A stretch of 53,360 nt of DNA from Verrucomicrobiota bacterium (lineage in GTDB: Bacteria; Verrucomicrobiota; Verrucomicrobiia; Opitutales; Opitutaceae). Below, in pieces: positions 35,230 to 45,300 of the stretch; positions within the stretch are counted from its first letter, which is position 1; the number at the start of each line of letters is the position of its first letter. The position numbers and the translations under genes were made by a program. The stretch lies in contig JAEZGX010000036.1 in assembly GCA_023416735.1 (NCBI GenBank), forward strand, positions 1-53,360, written 5' to 3'. A model generated the notes under the pieces. The model saw only the letters and a program-made list of their open reading frames with translations, did no database searches and had not been told where the DNA came from.

Positions 35230-35769
35230 CTAAAGGCCCTCGCCCGGCCTCACGATATCCGGATCCTTCGGGTCTTTCGGCGTCCGCCACTTCCGCTGGA
35301 TAACTGCATATCCGATCGCCCCGCCCAGCGCTCCCAACACCACCGCGCCGAGATAAAGCGAAACCGCGGCATCTCCACGCAACAACTCGCGCGGCGCCGA
35401 CGAAAATGTGTGCCACACGGTCTGAATCGGACGTCCGCGCACGACTTCGCCGATTGCATAACAGGCCGGCAAATGCACCGGCGCCGTCAACGGCGTCGAA
35501 AGAAACTGCAGCGCGATGCAGAAGAGGATGTTTCCCCGCACGAATAACGCCGCCACGCACGCGAACACCGTTTGAAACGGCAGCAGCGGCACCATCGTAA
35601 TCGGAAATCCCACCAGCCACGCTCGCGCGAGCGACTCGTGCGTCGGTCGCCAGAGCGCTTTGTCCAGCAACCGATCCCCGAGCGCCGAATGCAGCCAGCC
35701 ACCCCGCAGGTGGCGGCGCGAAACACGGCGGCGATGCAGCCACCGCAGGACCCATAGAGGCATGCGCAT
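35230..35769 (-). CDS. DUF2062 family membrane protein
   Basis: This 179-residue protein has a basic N-terminus and about three membrane helices. It shows the DUF2062 pattern: early SVARAWLVGFPITMVPLLPFQTVFA-like segment with conserved Pro/Phe/Gln, then NILFCIALQFLSTPLTAPV, and a third helix near 140-160. Members are small inner-membrane proteins of unknown function. It converges on oadA and stands alone. Confidence 0.8.
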   Translation of the reverse strand: MRMPLWVLRWLHRRRVSRRHLRGGWLHSALGDRLLDKALWRPTHESLARAWLVGFPITMVPLLPFQTVFACVAALFVRGNILFCIALQFLSTPLTAPVHLPACYAIGEVVRGRPIQTVWHTFSSAPRELLRGDAAVSLYLGAVVLGALGGAIGYAVIQRKWRTPKDPKDPDIVRPGEGL

Positions 35770-35994
35770 CGTGAGAAAACGTCGACACTGAACGTGACCG
35801 CCTTCGCATGGGAATCAAAATCCCACCAAGCTTCCACCGCCGACCCAGCTTTATCGTCTCCCCGAACGATTTCGCCGCGCTTCACTTCATTTGCAGTCTC
35901 GCGCGCGCATGCAGCCTCGCGAAAAAACCTGCTGACGCCCGCGCAACTTGCGTCCTCTCTCAAACGACCTCACACCACACCGTTTCCCCACCCC
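35770..35994. other. Upstream region of the GntP-type permease gene
   Basis: This gap separates two divergent genes. I see no convincing -10/-35 pair, palindrome or small gene in it. The permease frame stays open upstream to 35794, but those codons lack coding character and the permease homology begins at the double ATG at 35995. Confidence 0.4.
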
Positions 35995-37497
35995 ATGATG
36001 CTCCTTCTTGCGGCCGCTGCCGCCACCCCCACCGATCACTGGCCGTTCGCCGTTCTCGCCATCTCCGTCGTCTTCATCATCGTCGCGATCACGCGTCTGC
36101 GCCTGCACGCGTTCGTTGCGCTGACGCTCGCCGCGTTCCTGGCCGGCTTTCTCACGAAGGAATTCTCGGCTTCCTCCATCGCGCGACTCCCCGCGGCCCT
36201 CCAGGCCGATGCCCAAGCCAATTCGTGGATCGCCGCCGTCGAGCTCACGTCCATCGAGTTCGGCGCCGCCGCCGGATCGATCGCCATTTCCATCGGCCTC
36301 GCCTCGATCATTGGCCTTTGTCTCATGGAAAGCGGCGCCGCCGACAAAGTCGTCCGTCGCTTCCTCGCCGCGTTCGGCGAAAAACGCGCGCCGCTCGCCC
36401 TCCTCGCCGCCACTTACGTCCTGTCGATTCCCATCTTCTTCGACACGATGTTCATGTTGATGATCCCCCTCGCGCGCGCGCTCTGCCTGCGCACCGGGAA
36501 GAACTATCTCCTCTATGTGATGTGTATCTGCGCCGCCGCCGTGCTCACGCACAGCCTCACGGTGCCGCATCCCGGCCCGCTGGCGATGGTCGATAATCTC
36601 CGGGTCGATCCCGGCGCCTCTCTTTTCTGGGGCATCGCCGCCGGCATCGTGCCGCTGATTGTCGGCTACTACATCGTAAAGTGGATCGACTCCCGTCACT
36701 CCGTCCCGCTTCGCGAAACCGCAGGCGCTTCGCTCGCCGAGCTTGAAGAAATCTCCCGTAAACCCGAGTCGTCACTCCCGTCCTTCACTCTTTCGATCGC
36801 ACCGGTGCTGCTCCCGATTCTCCTGATCGGCGCCGCGTCTTTCCTCAAGGTGCTCGGCGGTTATCCCGGCGCCATCGCCGCTCTCGGCGGCCCCGACAGT
36901 TTCGCCGCCATCAACAAGATCGTCGCCTTTCTCGGCAACAAGAACATCGCTCTCATGCTCGGCACGCTCATCGCGATCGTCGTGCTGGCCCGCCAACGCA
37001 AACTCGGTCTCGGCAAATTGGGCGAACTCCTGGAAGGCCCGCTCGGCACGGCCGCCATCATCATCCTCATCACCGCCGCCGGCGGATCCTTCGGCGCCAT
37101 GCTTCGCCACGCGGGCGTAGGCGACGCCGTCAAGAACGTCGCCGCTCAATACAGCCTCAACCTCGTCCTCCTCGCGTGGACCACCGCGTTCATCGTCCGC
37201 ATTGCCCAAGGTTCCGCCACCGTCGCGATGATCACCGCTTCCGCCATCCTCTGGCCGATGATCGATCCCGCCGCCAACGCCGCGCTGCCGTTTCACCCCA
37301 TGTATGTCTTCCTCTCCATCGGCTTCGGCGCCTTCGGCTGCTCCTGGATGAACGACAGCGGTTTTTGGGTCGTCAGCAAACTCGGCGCACTCACCGAGAA
37401 AGAAACGCTCCGCAGCTGGACCGTTCTCTCCACTGTCCTTTCCGTCGCCGGACTGCTCCTCACGTTCATCACTTCGAAACTCCTCCCGCTCGTCTAA
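35995..37497 (+). CDS. GntP-family sugar-acid:H+ symporter
   Basis: This 500-residue multi-pass transporter belongs to the GntP (gluconate permease) family, shown by SIGLASIIGLCLMESGAAD, SIPIFFDTMFMLMIPLARAL, HSLTVPHPGPLAMV, VRIAQGSATVAMITASAI and GCSWMNDSGFWVVSKLGALT. It is slightly longer than the usual 440-450 because of a longer loop near 85-110. The gene next to it encodes an RraA-like protein, so a branched or aromatic-derived acid is a possible substrate, but gluconate or another hydroxy acid is equally possible. Confidence 0.92.
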   Translation: MMLLLAAAAATPTDHWPFAVLAISVVFIIVAITRLRLHAFVALTLAAFLAGFLTKEFSASSIARLPAALQADAQANSWIAAVELTSIEFGAAAGSIAISIGLASIIGLCLMESGAADKVVRRFLAAFGEKRAPLALLAATYVLSIPIFFDTMFMLMIPLARALCLRTGKNYLLYVMCICAAAVLTHSLTVPHPGPLAMVDNLRVDPGASLFWGIAAGIVPLIVGYYIVKWIDSRHSVPLRETAGASLAELEEISRKPESSLPSFTLSIAPVLLPILLIGAASFLKVLGGYPGAIAALGGPDSFAAINKIVAFLGNKNIALMLGTLIAIVVLARQRKLGLGKLGELLEGPLGTAAIIILITAAGGSFGAMLRHAGVGDAVKNVAAQYSLNLVLLAWTTAFIVRIAQGSATVAMITASAILWPMIDPAANAALPFHPMYVFLSIGFGAFGCSWMNDSGFWVVSKLGALTEKETLRSWTVLSTVLSVAGLLLTFITSKLLPLV

Positions 37498-37524
37498 CCG
37501 GAGTTCCCGCGCGCGAGGTTCAAA

Positions 37525-37563
37525 CGTTTCCGGCGAGCCGCCCTCCGCCGCTCGCCGGAAACG
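37525..37563. terminator. Bidirectional hairpin between gntP-type and rraA-like genes
   Basis: A 14-bp perfect stem (CGTTTCCGGCGAGC at 37525-37538 with its complement at 37550-37563) encloses an 11-base loop in the 81-base gap between convergent genes. It has no flanking T-run but is strong enough to act in both directions. Confidence 0.75.
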
Positions 37564-37578
37564 ACCGCAAGGTCTTTA

Positions 37579-38424
37579 TCACCTCACCGATTTGTCCGCT
37601 GGCAGTCCGAGTTCCTTATAAAGCCCCCGTCGCGCATTCTTGTCTCCTTCGAGAATCTTGTGCGCATACCCGGCAACCCGGAGCGCATGCGCCCGTGGCA
37701 CCACAATCACGCCATCGCCATCGCCCACGATCACATCGCCCGGCCTCACGAGCACACCGCCCACCACCACCGGGCGATTGACTGATTCCAATTCATTTCG
37801 GCCCGGCCGAATCCCGCGCGTCACCATCCGCGTATAAATCGGCACTTTCTGCGTCGCGATCTCGTCACTGTCGCGCGTGCCGGCATTCGTGACCACTCCG
37901 ACCGCGCCCTTCGATTTCCAGATCATGATGTTCGCCGATCCGATCGAACCGACATCCGCATTCACCGCGTCCTCCAACACCACCACCGATCCTTTGCGCA
38001 GAATTGGAATGAAGTGCTCTTTCGATTTCTCGTTATACCACTTCCCCGCCCACGCATCGTAATCCGTTTCGTCCATGATTCCCGGCGCCGGCTCCTGGGT
38101 CGGCACAAATCGCGCCGTCACCGCGATACCGATGATCCGATGACTGTAGTCTTTCGTATCCATCCACAGGGGACGAATCTCGCGATCCATCATCCCGCGG
38201 CCGAACAATCCAACCGCATCCAACCCGTCCGTCACATCCGCCACGCGCAAGCCTTCGAATGCCGAGAGAATCTTCGCGTCCTCTTCTTCTGAATACACCT
38301 GCGTCGGCATGAAATTCATGCCCGACCGCAGCTGCTCGGCGCTCGGCTCCGCCGCTTGCGCCACGATTGCGACCGACCAAGCGGCGACGATCGCCGCTCC
38401 GACTAAACGATTAGGGTATTTCAT
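37579..38424 (-). CDS. RraA-family protein with signal peptide
   Basis: From the ATG at 38424 this is 281 residues; an upstream in-frame start would add 23. It begins with a signal peptide (LVGAAIVAAWSVAIVAQAAEP). The RraA fold follows: LRVADVTDGLDAVG, GSVVVLEDAVNADVGSIGS, GAVGVVTNAGTRDSDEI and the closing GDGDGVIVVP metal loop. Cytosolic relatives are RraA (RNase E inhibitor) or 4-hydroxy-4-methyl-2-oxoglutarate/oxaloacetate aldolases. The export signal excludes an RNase E role, so an extracytoplasmic lyase or aldolase is more likely. It converges on the GntP-type permease gene. Confidence 0.85.
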   Translation of the reverse strand: MKYPNRLVGAAIVAAWSVAIVAQAAEPSAEQLRSGMNFMPTQVYSEEEDAKILSAFEGLRVADVTDGLDAVGLFGRGMMDREIRPLWMDTKDYSHRIIGIAVTARFVPTQEPAPGIMDETDYDAWAGKWYNEKSKEHFIPILRKGSVVVLEDAVNADVGSIGSANIMIWKSKGAVGVVTNAGTRDSDEIATQKVPIYTRMVTRGIRPGRNELESVNRPVVVGGVLVRPGDVIVGDGDGVIVVPRAHALRVAGYAHKILEGDKNARRGLYKELGLPADKSVR

Positions 38425-38558
38425 AGGGGTGCCGCCAACGTTGCCCCATTCATCCCCGTCGCCAGCGAAAAGTGCGCATATCCCAGCCCGCATCCGCGGT
38501 CCCTCCGCGCCTTCCCGTTTGCCTCTGCGCCCTCTCCTCCGGCACGCTGCCCCGTTTC

Positions 38559-39455
38559 ATGTCCTGGATCGTCGCCAGTCTCCTCTCCGCGTTTGTCCTC
38601 GGTTGCTACGAGCTCAGCACCAAACAAGCCGTTCGCGACAACGCCGTCCTCGTCGTCCTCTTCTTCACCAATCTCTGCAGCGCGCTCATCTGGCTCGCGC
38701 TCATGGCCACCGACGCCGCATCGCCTCACACGCTCCCGGCCATCCTTCAGGTCCCTTCGCTCACCCCCGCGCAACACCTTCTCATCCTCGCCAAATCCGC
38801 CCTCGTTGCCCTCCTGTGGACCTGCTCCTACTTCGCCGTCAAACACCTTCCCGTTTCGATCGCCTCGCCGATCCGTTCCACCAGCCCCGTTTTCACGATT
38901 GCCGGCGCTCTCCTGGTTCTCGGCGAGCGCCCGACGCTCGTCGAAGGTCTCGGCATCGCCATCACGCTCGCCTCCTTCTTCGGCCTTTCCGCCGCCGGCG
39001 CGCGCGAAGGCATTCACTTCGGCCGCAATCGCTGGATCTGGCTCCTCGTCTTCGGCACCATCCTCAACGGCGTCAGTGCGCTCTACGACAAATACCTCCT
39101 TGGCCATCACGGCTTCGACGCCGCGTCCGTCCAAGCGTGGTTCTCCATCTACCTCACACTCCTCTTTCTCCCGCTCGCTCTCGGCTGGAAGCTTCGTCTC
39201 TGGCAGCGTAACGAATTCCATTGGCGCCCGAGCATCATCCTCATGTCGCTCACGCTGCTCGTCGCCGACTTCCTTTACTTCGACGCCCTGCGCAATCCCG
39301 ATGCGCTCATCTCCGTCGTTTCCAGTTTTCGCCGCGGCGCCGCACTCGTCGCATTCGCCGGCGGCATCCTCCTTTTCGGCGAACACAATTGGCGCCAAAA
39401 ACTCCCCGCCGTCCTCGGCGTCCTCGCCGGCATCATCCTCGTCCTAATCGGGTGA
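38559..39455 (+). CDS. EamA-type drug/metabolite transporter
   Basis: This 298-residue protein has about ten membrane helices in two EamA repeats (FVLGCYELSTKQAV... and LNGVSALYDKYLLG...), with the repeat-end signatures SIASPIRSTSPVFTIAGALLVLGERPT-type and GAALVAFAGGILLFGE. The ATG at 38559 puts the first helix right at the start. Substrate is unknown; neighbours do not help. Confidence 0.88.
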   Translation: MSWIVASLLSAFVLGCYELSTKQAVRDNAVLVVLFFTNLCSALIWLALMATDAASPHTLPAILQVPSLTPAQHLLILAKSALVALLWTCSYFAVKHLPVSIASPIRSTSPVFTIAGALLVLGERPTLVEGLGIAITLASFFGLSAAGAREGIHFGRNRWIWLLVFGTILNGVSALYDKYLLGHHGFDAASVQAWFSIYLTLLFLPLALGWKLRLWQRNEFHWRPSIILMSLTLLVADFLYFDALRNPDALISVVSSFRRGAALVAFAGGILLFGEHNWRQKLPAVLGVLAGIILVLIG

Positions 39456-39529
39456 ACCGTGCTGCGGTCGCTCGCCGCGAGCTGAGCGAGGGGGCGTCCG
39501 ACATCCGTTAATACGCATGCCCGCCTCGT

Positions 39530-41236
39530 TCACGCTCCCGCTGTTCCCACTTTCCCCATCAACTCCAGTTTGATCTCGCGACACTCGGCGTGCGCTTCCG
39601 CTTCGAATTTCTCCAGATTGAAACTCGGAAAAATTCCGCGACTCAAAATCTTCCACTCGCCGGTTTCCGCAATCGACCGCGAAGCCCCGGGCCGCTCACC
39701 GCTCCAGCCGAGCCGATTCTGCCGACACAAATCGCGGGCCAGCGACACACTCGCCACGAGCACCGCGTCCTCCTTAGCCGCCTCCGGCTCATCCACCCAC
39801 CGCATCACGTTCGCATAACTCGGCAGCAGTCCATGCCGCTCCGCGAAGTGCGCCGCGATCTCCCGCGTGGTGCATCCCAGAAACAATTTCTCCGCCGCCG
39901 CGAGCCCCACGTTTTCCCGCTGCGCATAACTCACGATCGCCTGAAATCCCAGCGGATGCAGATACACCAGCACCAGTTTCCCCAGATCGTGCAACAGCCC
40001 CGCCGCATGCGCCCGCGACTCCAAACTCTGAAACTCCAAATACCGGCACACGAACCGCGCCATCCGCGCCACGCCCACCTGGAACATCCAAAAATTCGTC
40101 CAACTGCAGGGCGGCACGTTCATCGCCCGCGCCTCCGCCGTCACCAGCCCGCTCGCCAGCGCCGCCAGCTTGATCTCACCCATCAAACCCACGCACAGCC
40201 GCGGATTCTCGACGGGTTCCGGATCCCAATCATCATGCCGCCGACGTGAATTAGCCGCCACCAACAGGTGCGCGGCCAGCCCCGGATCCTTCTCCGCCAA
40301 ATCCATCAAGGGCGCCAAACTCGAGGGATGTCCCGTCGCCGACATCTGAAACGACGCCGCCACCGAATCAATGACCGGACATCCGTTCAGTCCGTCAATT
40401 TGCTGCTGCAACTGCGACCACGTGAGCACCGGGCAACGTCCTTCCGCCGGCGCGTCGAACCACACCGCTCGCCTAGCCGCCTGCTCCGCTTCGTTCCGTT
40501 CCTCGTCTGTCACGAAATCCGCCGGCACCAGGTCTGCGTTCATCTGCACGCCGATCAACTTCGCCGCCATTCCGATGGACGGAGCCGCCTCGACCACGCC
40601 CGACCAATTCGCCTGCTCCGCGTGCTCCCGCGCTTTCGTCAACACCTCCACCGCGCCCCACGCACCGGCCGTTTCCGCCTGATCCGAGAGCTCCGCGATC
40701 CGCTTCAACATCGGATCTTTCTGCTTCGCTCCCGCTAGTTCCACCAACCGCCCGCCCGCTGTCTCCAACTCCACCCGCAGCACCTCCAGCGCCTGGCGCA
40801 ATCCTTCGGGGGTGTATCCCATCATTTTGCAAAACGACTTATCTTCCTCGAAGTGCTGCGCACGCCAGGGATTCGCCAGCGCCTTGTTCACTTCCGCCAT
40901 GATTTGAACGTCGAGATACGGCTTCACCAAAAAATTCTGCACTTTAAGCTCCATCGCTCGCCGCACCGTCTCTCGCTCGCCGACGCTCGTGTAGATCACG
41001 ACGGGCATCGGCTTCAACAAACAGTCGTTCCGCAACCGCTGCACCAACGCGAGCCCGCCCTCCGTCTCCAGCTTCAACTCCAGAAAAATCAAATCCACCG
41101 CCAGGGTCCGCCCCAGAAACTCCCACGCTTCGGCCACGGTGCTCACCGCCGCGAAGCGATGACCTCCCCGCGCCAACACACCTTTCATCGCTTTCCGCGC
41201 GACGTCGGCAGGATCGACTAGAAGGACGTTGGCCAT
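39530..41236 (-). CDS. HDOD-domain protein with a Glu-substituted response-regulator receiver
   Basis: From the ATG at 41236 this is 568 residues. The N-terminal receiver domain (1-120) keeps the acidic pocket Asp8, Thr83 and Lys105, but the phosphoacceptor position is Glu53 (FLELKLE) instead of Asp. A central 180-residue region is mostly helical. The C-terminal part (about 265-500) is an HDOD module (PVIDSVAASF; LMDLAEKDPGLAAHLLVAANS; AHAAGLLHDLGKLVLVY). HDOD proteins act in signalling. With Glu in place of Asp the receiver cannot be phosphorylated in the usual way and may mimic the active state. A hairpin lies 14-43 bases upstream of the start. Confidence 0.88.
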   Translation of the reverse strand: MANVLLVDPADVARKAMKGVLARGGHRFAAVSTVAEAWEFLGRTLAVDLIFLELKLETEGGLALVQRLRNDCLLKPMPVVIYTSVGERETVRRAMELKVQNFLVKPYLDVQIMAEVNKALANPWRAQHFEEDKSFCKMMGYTPEGLRQALEVLRVELETAGGRLVELAGAKQKDPMLKRIAELSDQAETAGAWGAVEVLTKAREHAEQANWSGVVEAAPSIGMAAKLIGVQMNADLVPADFVTDEERNEAEQAARRAVWFDAPAEGRCPVLTWSQLQQQIDGLNGCPVIDSVAASFQMSATGHPSSLAPLMDLAEKDPGLAAHLLVAANSRRRHDDWDPEPVENPRLCVGLMGEIKLAALASGLVTAEARAMNVPPCSWTNFWMFQVGVARMARFVCRYLEFQSLESRAHAAGLLHDLGKLVLVYLHPLGFQAIVSYAQRENVGLAAAEKLFLGCTTREIAAHFAERHGLLPSYANVMRWVDEPEAAKEDAVLVASVSLARDLCRQNRLGWSGERPGASRSIAETGEWKILSRGIFPSFNLEKFEAEAHAECREIKLELMGKVGTAGA

Positions 41237-41249
41237 GCGATGGGGTAGC

Positions 41250-41279
41250 CGTTCCAAACCGATCCGAGAGGTTGGAACG
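41250..41279. promoter_or_regulatory. Imperfect inverted repeat upstream of the HDOD gene
   Basis: CGTTCCAAACC (41250-41260) and GGTTGGAACG (41270-41279) pair with one bulged base, just before the HDOD gene's start. It could be an operator or a 5'-leader hairpin. There is no second copy in the window that I noticed. Confidence 0.4.
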
Positions 41280-41382
41280 ATTCTCCTCCTCAATCGGCCC
41301 AATCACCGCTTTCTAAACGCCGATCGGACTACTGCCGAGGCGTTGCACCACGCTTGCCACCAGCTCGCGCCCCGCCCCGCCA

Positions 41383-42273
41383 CTACGACCGCGCGCGTTC
41401 CCTGAACCGCCGCGGACTCACCCCAAACGTGCGGCTAAACAGCCGCGAAAAATAAAACGGATTTTCGTAACCGACGTCCGCCGCGATCGCCGAAATCTTC
41501 AACGTCGTCGTTTCCAACAGCGTGCACGCCCGCTGCATGCGCTGGCGAATCTGATACCGATGCGGCGGACAGCCCCACCGCTCGCGAAAGCGAGCCGACA
41601 AGTGTCCGGGCGAATAACCCGCACGCCCCGCCAGTTTTCCCAAAGTCACCGCTCTGCCCGGCTCCCGACGAAGCTCTTCCGCGATCGTATCGATCGGATC
41701 CGCTCCACGCGTTTCGCGTCTCGCCGCCGCTTTCGGAACAAGCTCCAACAACCAAGCCGCACAAGCCGTAGAGATCCGCGCTTCGGACGCCCCTCGCTCG
41801 ATATCCAACCAAAGCGTTTCGAACGCCGCCTGCGCGCGCTCGATATTACCTGCTTTCCACGAACGGCGCCGGCCCGACTGCGTTAAACGTTTCTCCCACT
41901 CCGCCAACTTTCCGCCGGAAAAATGGGCCCACGCGATCGTCCAGGGATGCTCTTTCCCGGACCCGTAACCGTGCGGCTTCCGACAATCGACCCACGCCGC
42001 TTCACCCGCCCGCAGTCGGCGAGACCGTCCACCTTGCTCGATCCATCCTTCTCCCGTGAGACACAACAACACCAGCGGCTCCAACCCTCCACGCCGCCTC
42101 ACCCGGTGATCCACGGCTCGCTCGAAACATCCCAGACGCGTGGGAACCAATCCCATCGCCAGCGGATCGCGCCGCGCCCGAGCCAGTTCGCGCAACGTGC
42201 GCACGCGGTGCCGCTGCCCCGGCGGATCGATGACTTCCGTCATTTTGTGCAGGTTATTCCCAATTCTCTTCAT
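41383..42273 (-). CDS. AraC-family transcriptional regulator
   Basis: This 296-residue protein has an N-terminal cupin-like sensor domain (GLEPLVLLCLTGEGWIEQGG; AGEAAWVDCRKPHGYG) and a C-terminal double HTH (TLGKLAGRAGYSPGHLSARFRERWG; ISAIAADVGYENPFYFSRLFSRTFGVSP). The layout is that of sugar-responsive regulators. An ATG ten codons downstream (42243) is an alternative start and would widen the very short divergent gap. It probably controls the DUF5107-TPR gene on the other side. Confidence 0.93.
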   Translation of the reverse strand: MKRIGNNLHKMTEVIDPPGQRHRVRTLRELARARRDPLAMGLVPTRLGCFERAVDHRVRRRGGLEPLVLLCLTGEGWIEQGGRSRRLRAGEAAWVDCRKPHGYGSGKEHPWTIAWAHFSGGKLAEWEKRLTQSGRRRSWKAGNIERAQAAFETLWLDIERGASEARISTACAAWLLELVPKAAARRETRGADPIDTIAEELRREPGRAVTLGKLAGRAGYSPGHLSARFRERWGCPPHRYQIRQRMQRACTLLETTTLKISAIAADVGYENPFYFSRLFSRTFGVSPRRFRERARS

Positions 42274-42308
42274 GGAATGAGACCCGAAAACTTGGCATCG
42301 TTGTGTGC

Positions 42309-45300
42309 ATGTCCCAAGCCCAATCCCCTGTCGTGGTGCGACGCGACACGATCACGCTGCCCACCTACTCGCCCGAGCCGCCCACGCGGCATCCCATGTT
42401 TCTCGAGAAACGCGTTTACCAAGGCAGCAGCGGCCGCGTGTATCCGCTTCCGTTCTACGATCGCATTGCCGAATCACCGCAGCCGCGCGCCTGGGACGCC
42501 GTGCATCTGGAAAACGAATACCTTTACGTGATGATCCTGCCCGAGCTGGGCGGACGCATTCAGGTATTGCGCGACAAAACCAATAACTACGACGCGGTCT
42601 ATCGGCAGGATGTGATCAAACCCGCTCTCGTCGGTCTCGCCGGGCCCTGGGTCAGCGGAGGCATCGAGTTCAATTGGCCGCAGCACCATCGGCCCGCGAC
42701 GTTCATGCCGGTCGCCGTCGCAATCGAACACTCGGACGACGGTGCCGTCACCGTGTGGTGCAGCGATCACGATCCGCTTTCGCGTTTGCGAGGCGCTCAC
42801 GGCATCTGCCTGCGGCCCGGTCAATCCGTGCTCGAACTCAAGGTGCGCGCCTACAACCGCACGACGGATGTTCAAACGTTTCTCTGGTGGGCGAACGCCG
42901 CGACGCGCGTCCACGAGCACTACGAATCGTTTTTCCCGCCCGACGTGACGTCGATTGCCGACCACGCCAAGCGCGCGACGAGCACGTTCCCGCTTTGCAC
43001 CGGCCGCTACTACGGCGTCGACTATGCGGAACGCGCCCGGAGCGGTGTGCCCGCCGACGAACAACCTGCCCGCTATCAGCCGCTCGCTGAAGTGCCGCCC
43101 AACAACCTCGCGTGGTATGCCAACATTCCCGTGCCGACGTCCTATATGGCCTTGGGCTCACGCGACGATTTCTTCGGCGGCTACGACCATCGTGCCGCTG
43201 CCGGACTCCTCCACGTTGCCAACCGGCACATTGCGCCCGGCAAGAAGCAATGGACGTGGGGGAATCACGATTTTGGATACGCCTGGGATCGCAATCTCAC
43301 CGAGCCCGATAGCACTGGAGAATACCCGCCCTACATCGAACTCATGGCGGGCGTTTACACGGACAATCAGCCCGACTTTTCCTATCTTCATCCAGGCGAA
43401 ACAAAGACGTGGAGCCAGTATTGGTATCCGTTTCGAGAAATCGGCCCGACGCGTCAGGCCAACCGTGATGCCGCCCTGAGTCTAACCTGCGTCGGACGCA
43501 CCATCCGTCTCGGTGTCGCCGTCACGCAGCGCCGTCCACAAACGACCGTAACACTCTTCGCTCGCGGTCGCGAAATCGGGCGTTGGCAAAGAGACCTCGC
43601 ACCGGATCGTCCTTTGCTCGTCGAAATAAAATCTCGTCGAACGCTGCAGCTGGCGGACCTCTCGGCGGTTGTTTCCGACGAAAACGGTCGTGAGCTGTTG
43701 CATCACGTCGAGCGGAGTCCGCGGCCCGCCGCGGCGCCCATGCCCGCCACCGAGCCGCCTGCGCCAAAGGACATCTCCAGCAATGATGAACTCTACCTCG
43801 TCGGGCTTCATCTCGAACAATACCGCCACGCCACGCGCATGCCCGATCTGTATTGGCGCGAAGCGCTGCGTCGCGACTCGGGCGACGCTCGGTGCCATTT
43901 GGCCATGGGCCGCTGGCATCTTCGTCGCGGCGAATTCGCCGCGGCCGAATCCCATCTCCGCGCAAGCATCGAAAGGCTCACGCGCCGAAATCCTAATCCC
44001 TACGACGGCGAACCGTTCTACCAACTGGGCATCTGTTTGCGCCATTTGGAGCGGACCGACGAAGCTTACGACGCGCTTTATAAAGCGACGTGGAACCAAG
44101 CCTGGGCGGGAACCGCGCATCACGCTCTCGCCGAAATCGACGCCGCCCGCCAAAGCTGGCCCCAAGCCCGCGAACATCTGGAGCGAGCCCTGCGCCTCAA
44201 CAGCGATAATCTTCGGGCTCGCGCGCTGCTGGCCGTGGTGTTGCGCCAGCTCGGCAACGAACGAGGAGCAGACGAAGCACTGCGCCTGAATCACGAACTC
44301 GATCCCCTCGATCCGTGGACGCAATATCTCCGCGGCGCGCAATTCCCCGGCGATACGCAGACTCGTCTCGACGTCGCGCACGATTGCGCGCGGGCCGGCC
44401 TGCTCGACGATGCCATCGCGCTGCTGCAAAGCGCCACGCCGGAGCCGGGATCCGGCACCGCCCCGCTCATCGCCTACACGCTAGCCTGGTTGTATTCGAA
44501 ACGTGGTGACAAACGATCCGCCGGCCAACAGCGAAAGGCCGCTCGCAATGCGCCGCTCGACTATTGTTTTCCGGCGCGGCTCGAGGAAATCCATATTCTT
44601 ACCGACGCTATCGAAGCCGACCCCGGCGACCCTCGCGCGCCTTACTATCTTGGCAACCTGCTCTACGACCGACGGCGCCACCGCGAGGCGATTGCCCTCT
44701 GGGAAAAATCAGCGCGCCTCGATTCGAGTTGCGCGATCGTCTGGCGCAATCTCGGGATCGGCTACTTCAACATCCATCGATCGCCCGCTCGCGCCCGCAC
44801 CGCTTATGAGCGCGCCGTGCGCGCCGATCCGAACGACGCCCGCTTGCGCTACGAGCGCGATCAACTGTGGAAGCGAATGGGCATCGCGCCTTCTCGCCGT
44901 CTCAAGTCCCTCGAAACGCGGCGCGATCTCGTCGAGCTCCGCGACGACCTTGCGATCGAATACTGCGCACTCCTCAATCTCGCCGGTCGTCACTCGGACG
45001 CGCTCCAGGTGATGTCTTCGCGCCGCTTCCAGCCGTGGGAAGGCGGCGAGGGTCAAGTGCTCGCGCAATACACGTCCGCCCAACTCGGACTCGGTCACGC
45101 CGCCCTCGCCGCTGGCGATGCCAACACCGCCCGGTCCCACTTCGAAGCCGCCCTGAACCCGCCGCCGAATCTTGGCGAGGTTCGACACTTCCTCGCCAAT
45201 CCAAGTCCCGTCCTCCTCGCGGTAGGCGACGCGTGCGCCGCCCTCGGCGATCGCGCCGCAGCGCGTGCACATTGGCAACAAGCCGCGAACTTCCGCGGAG

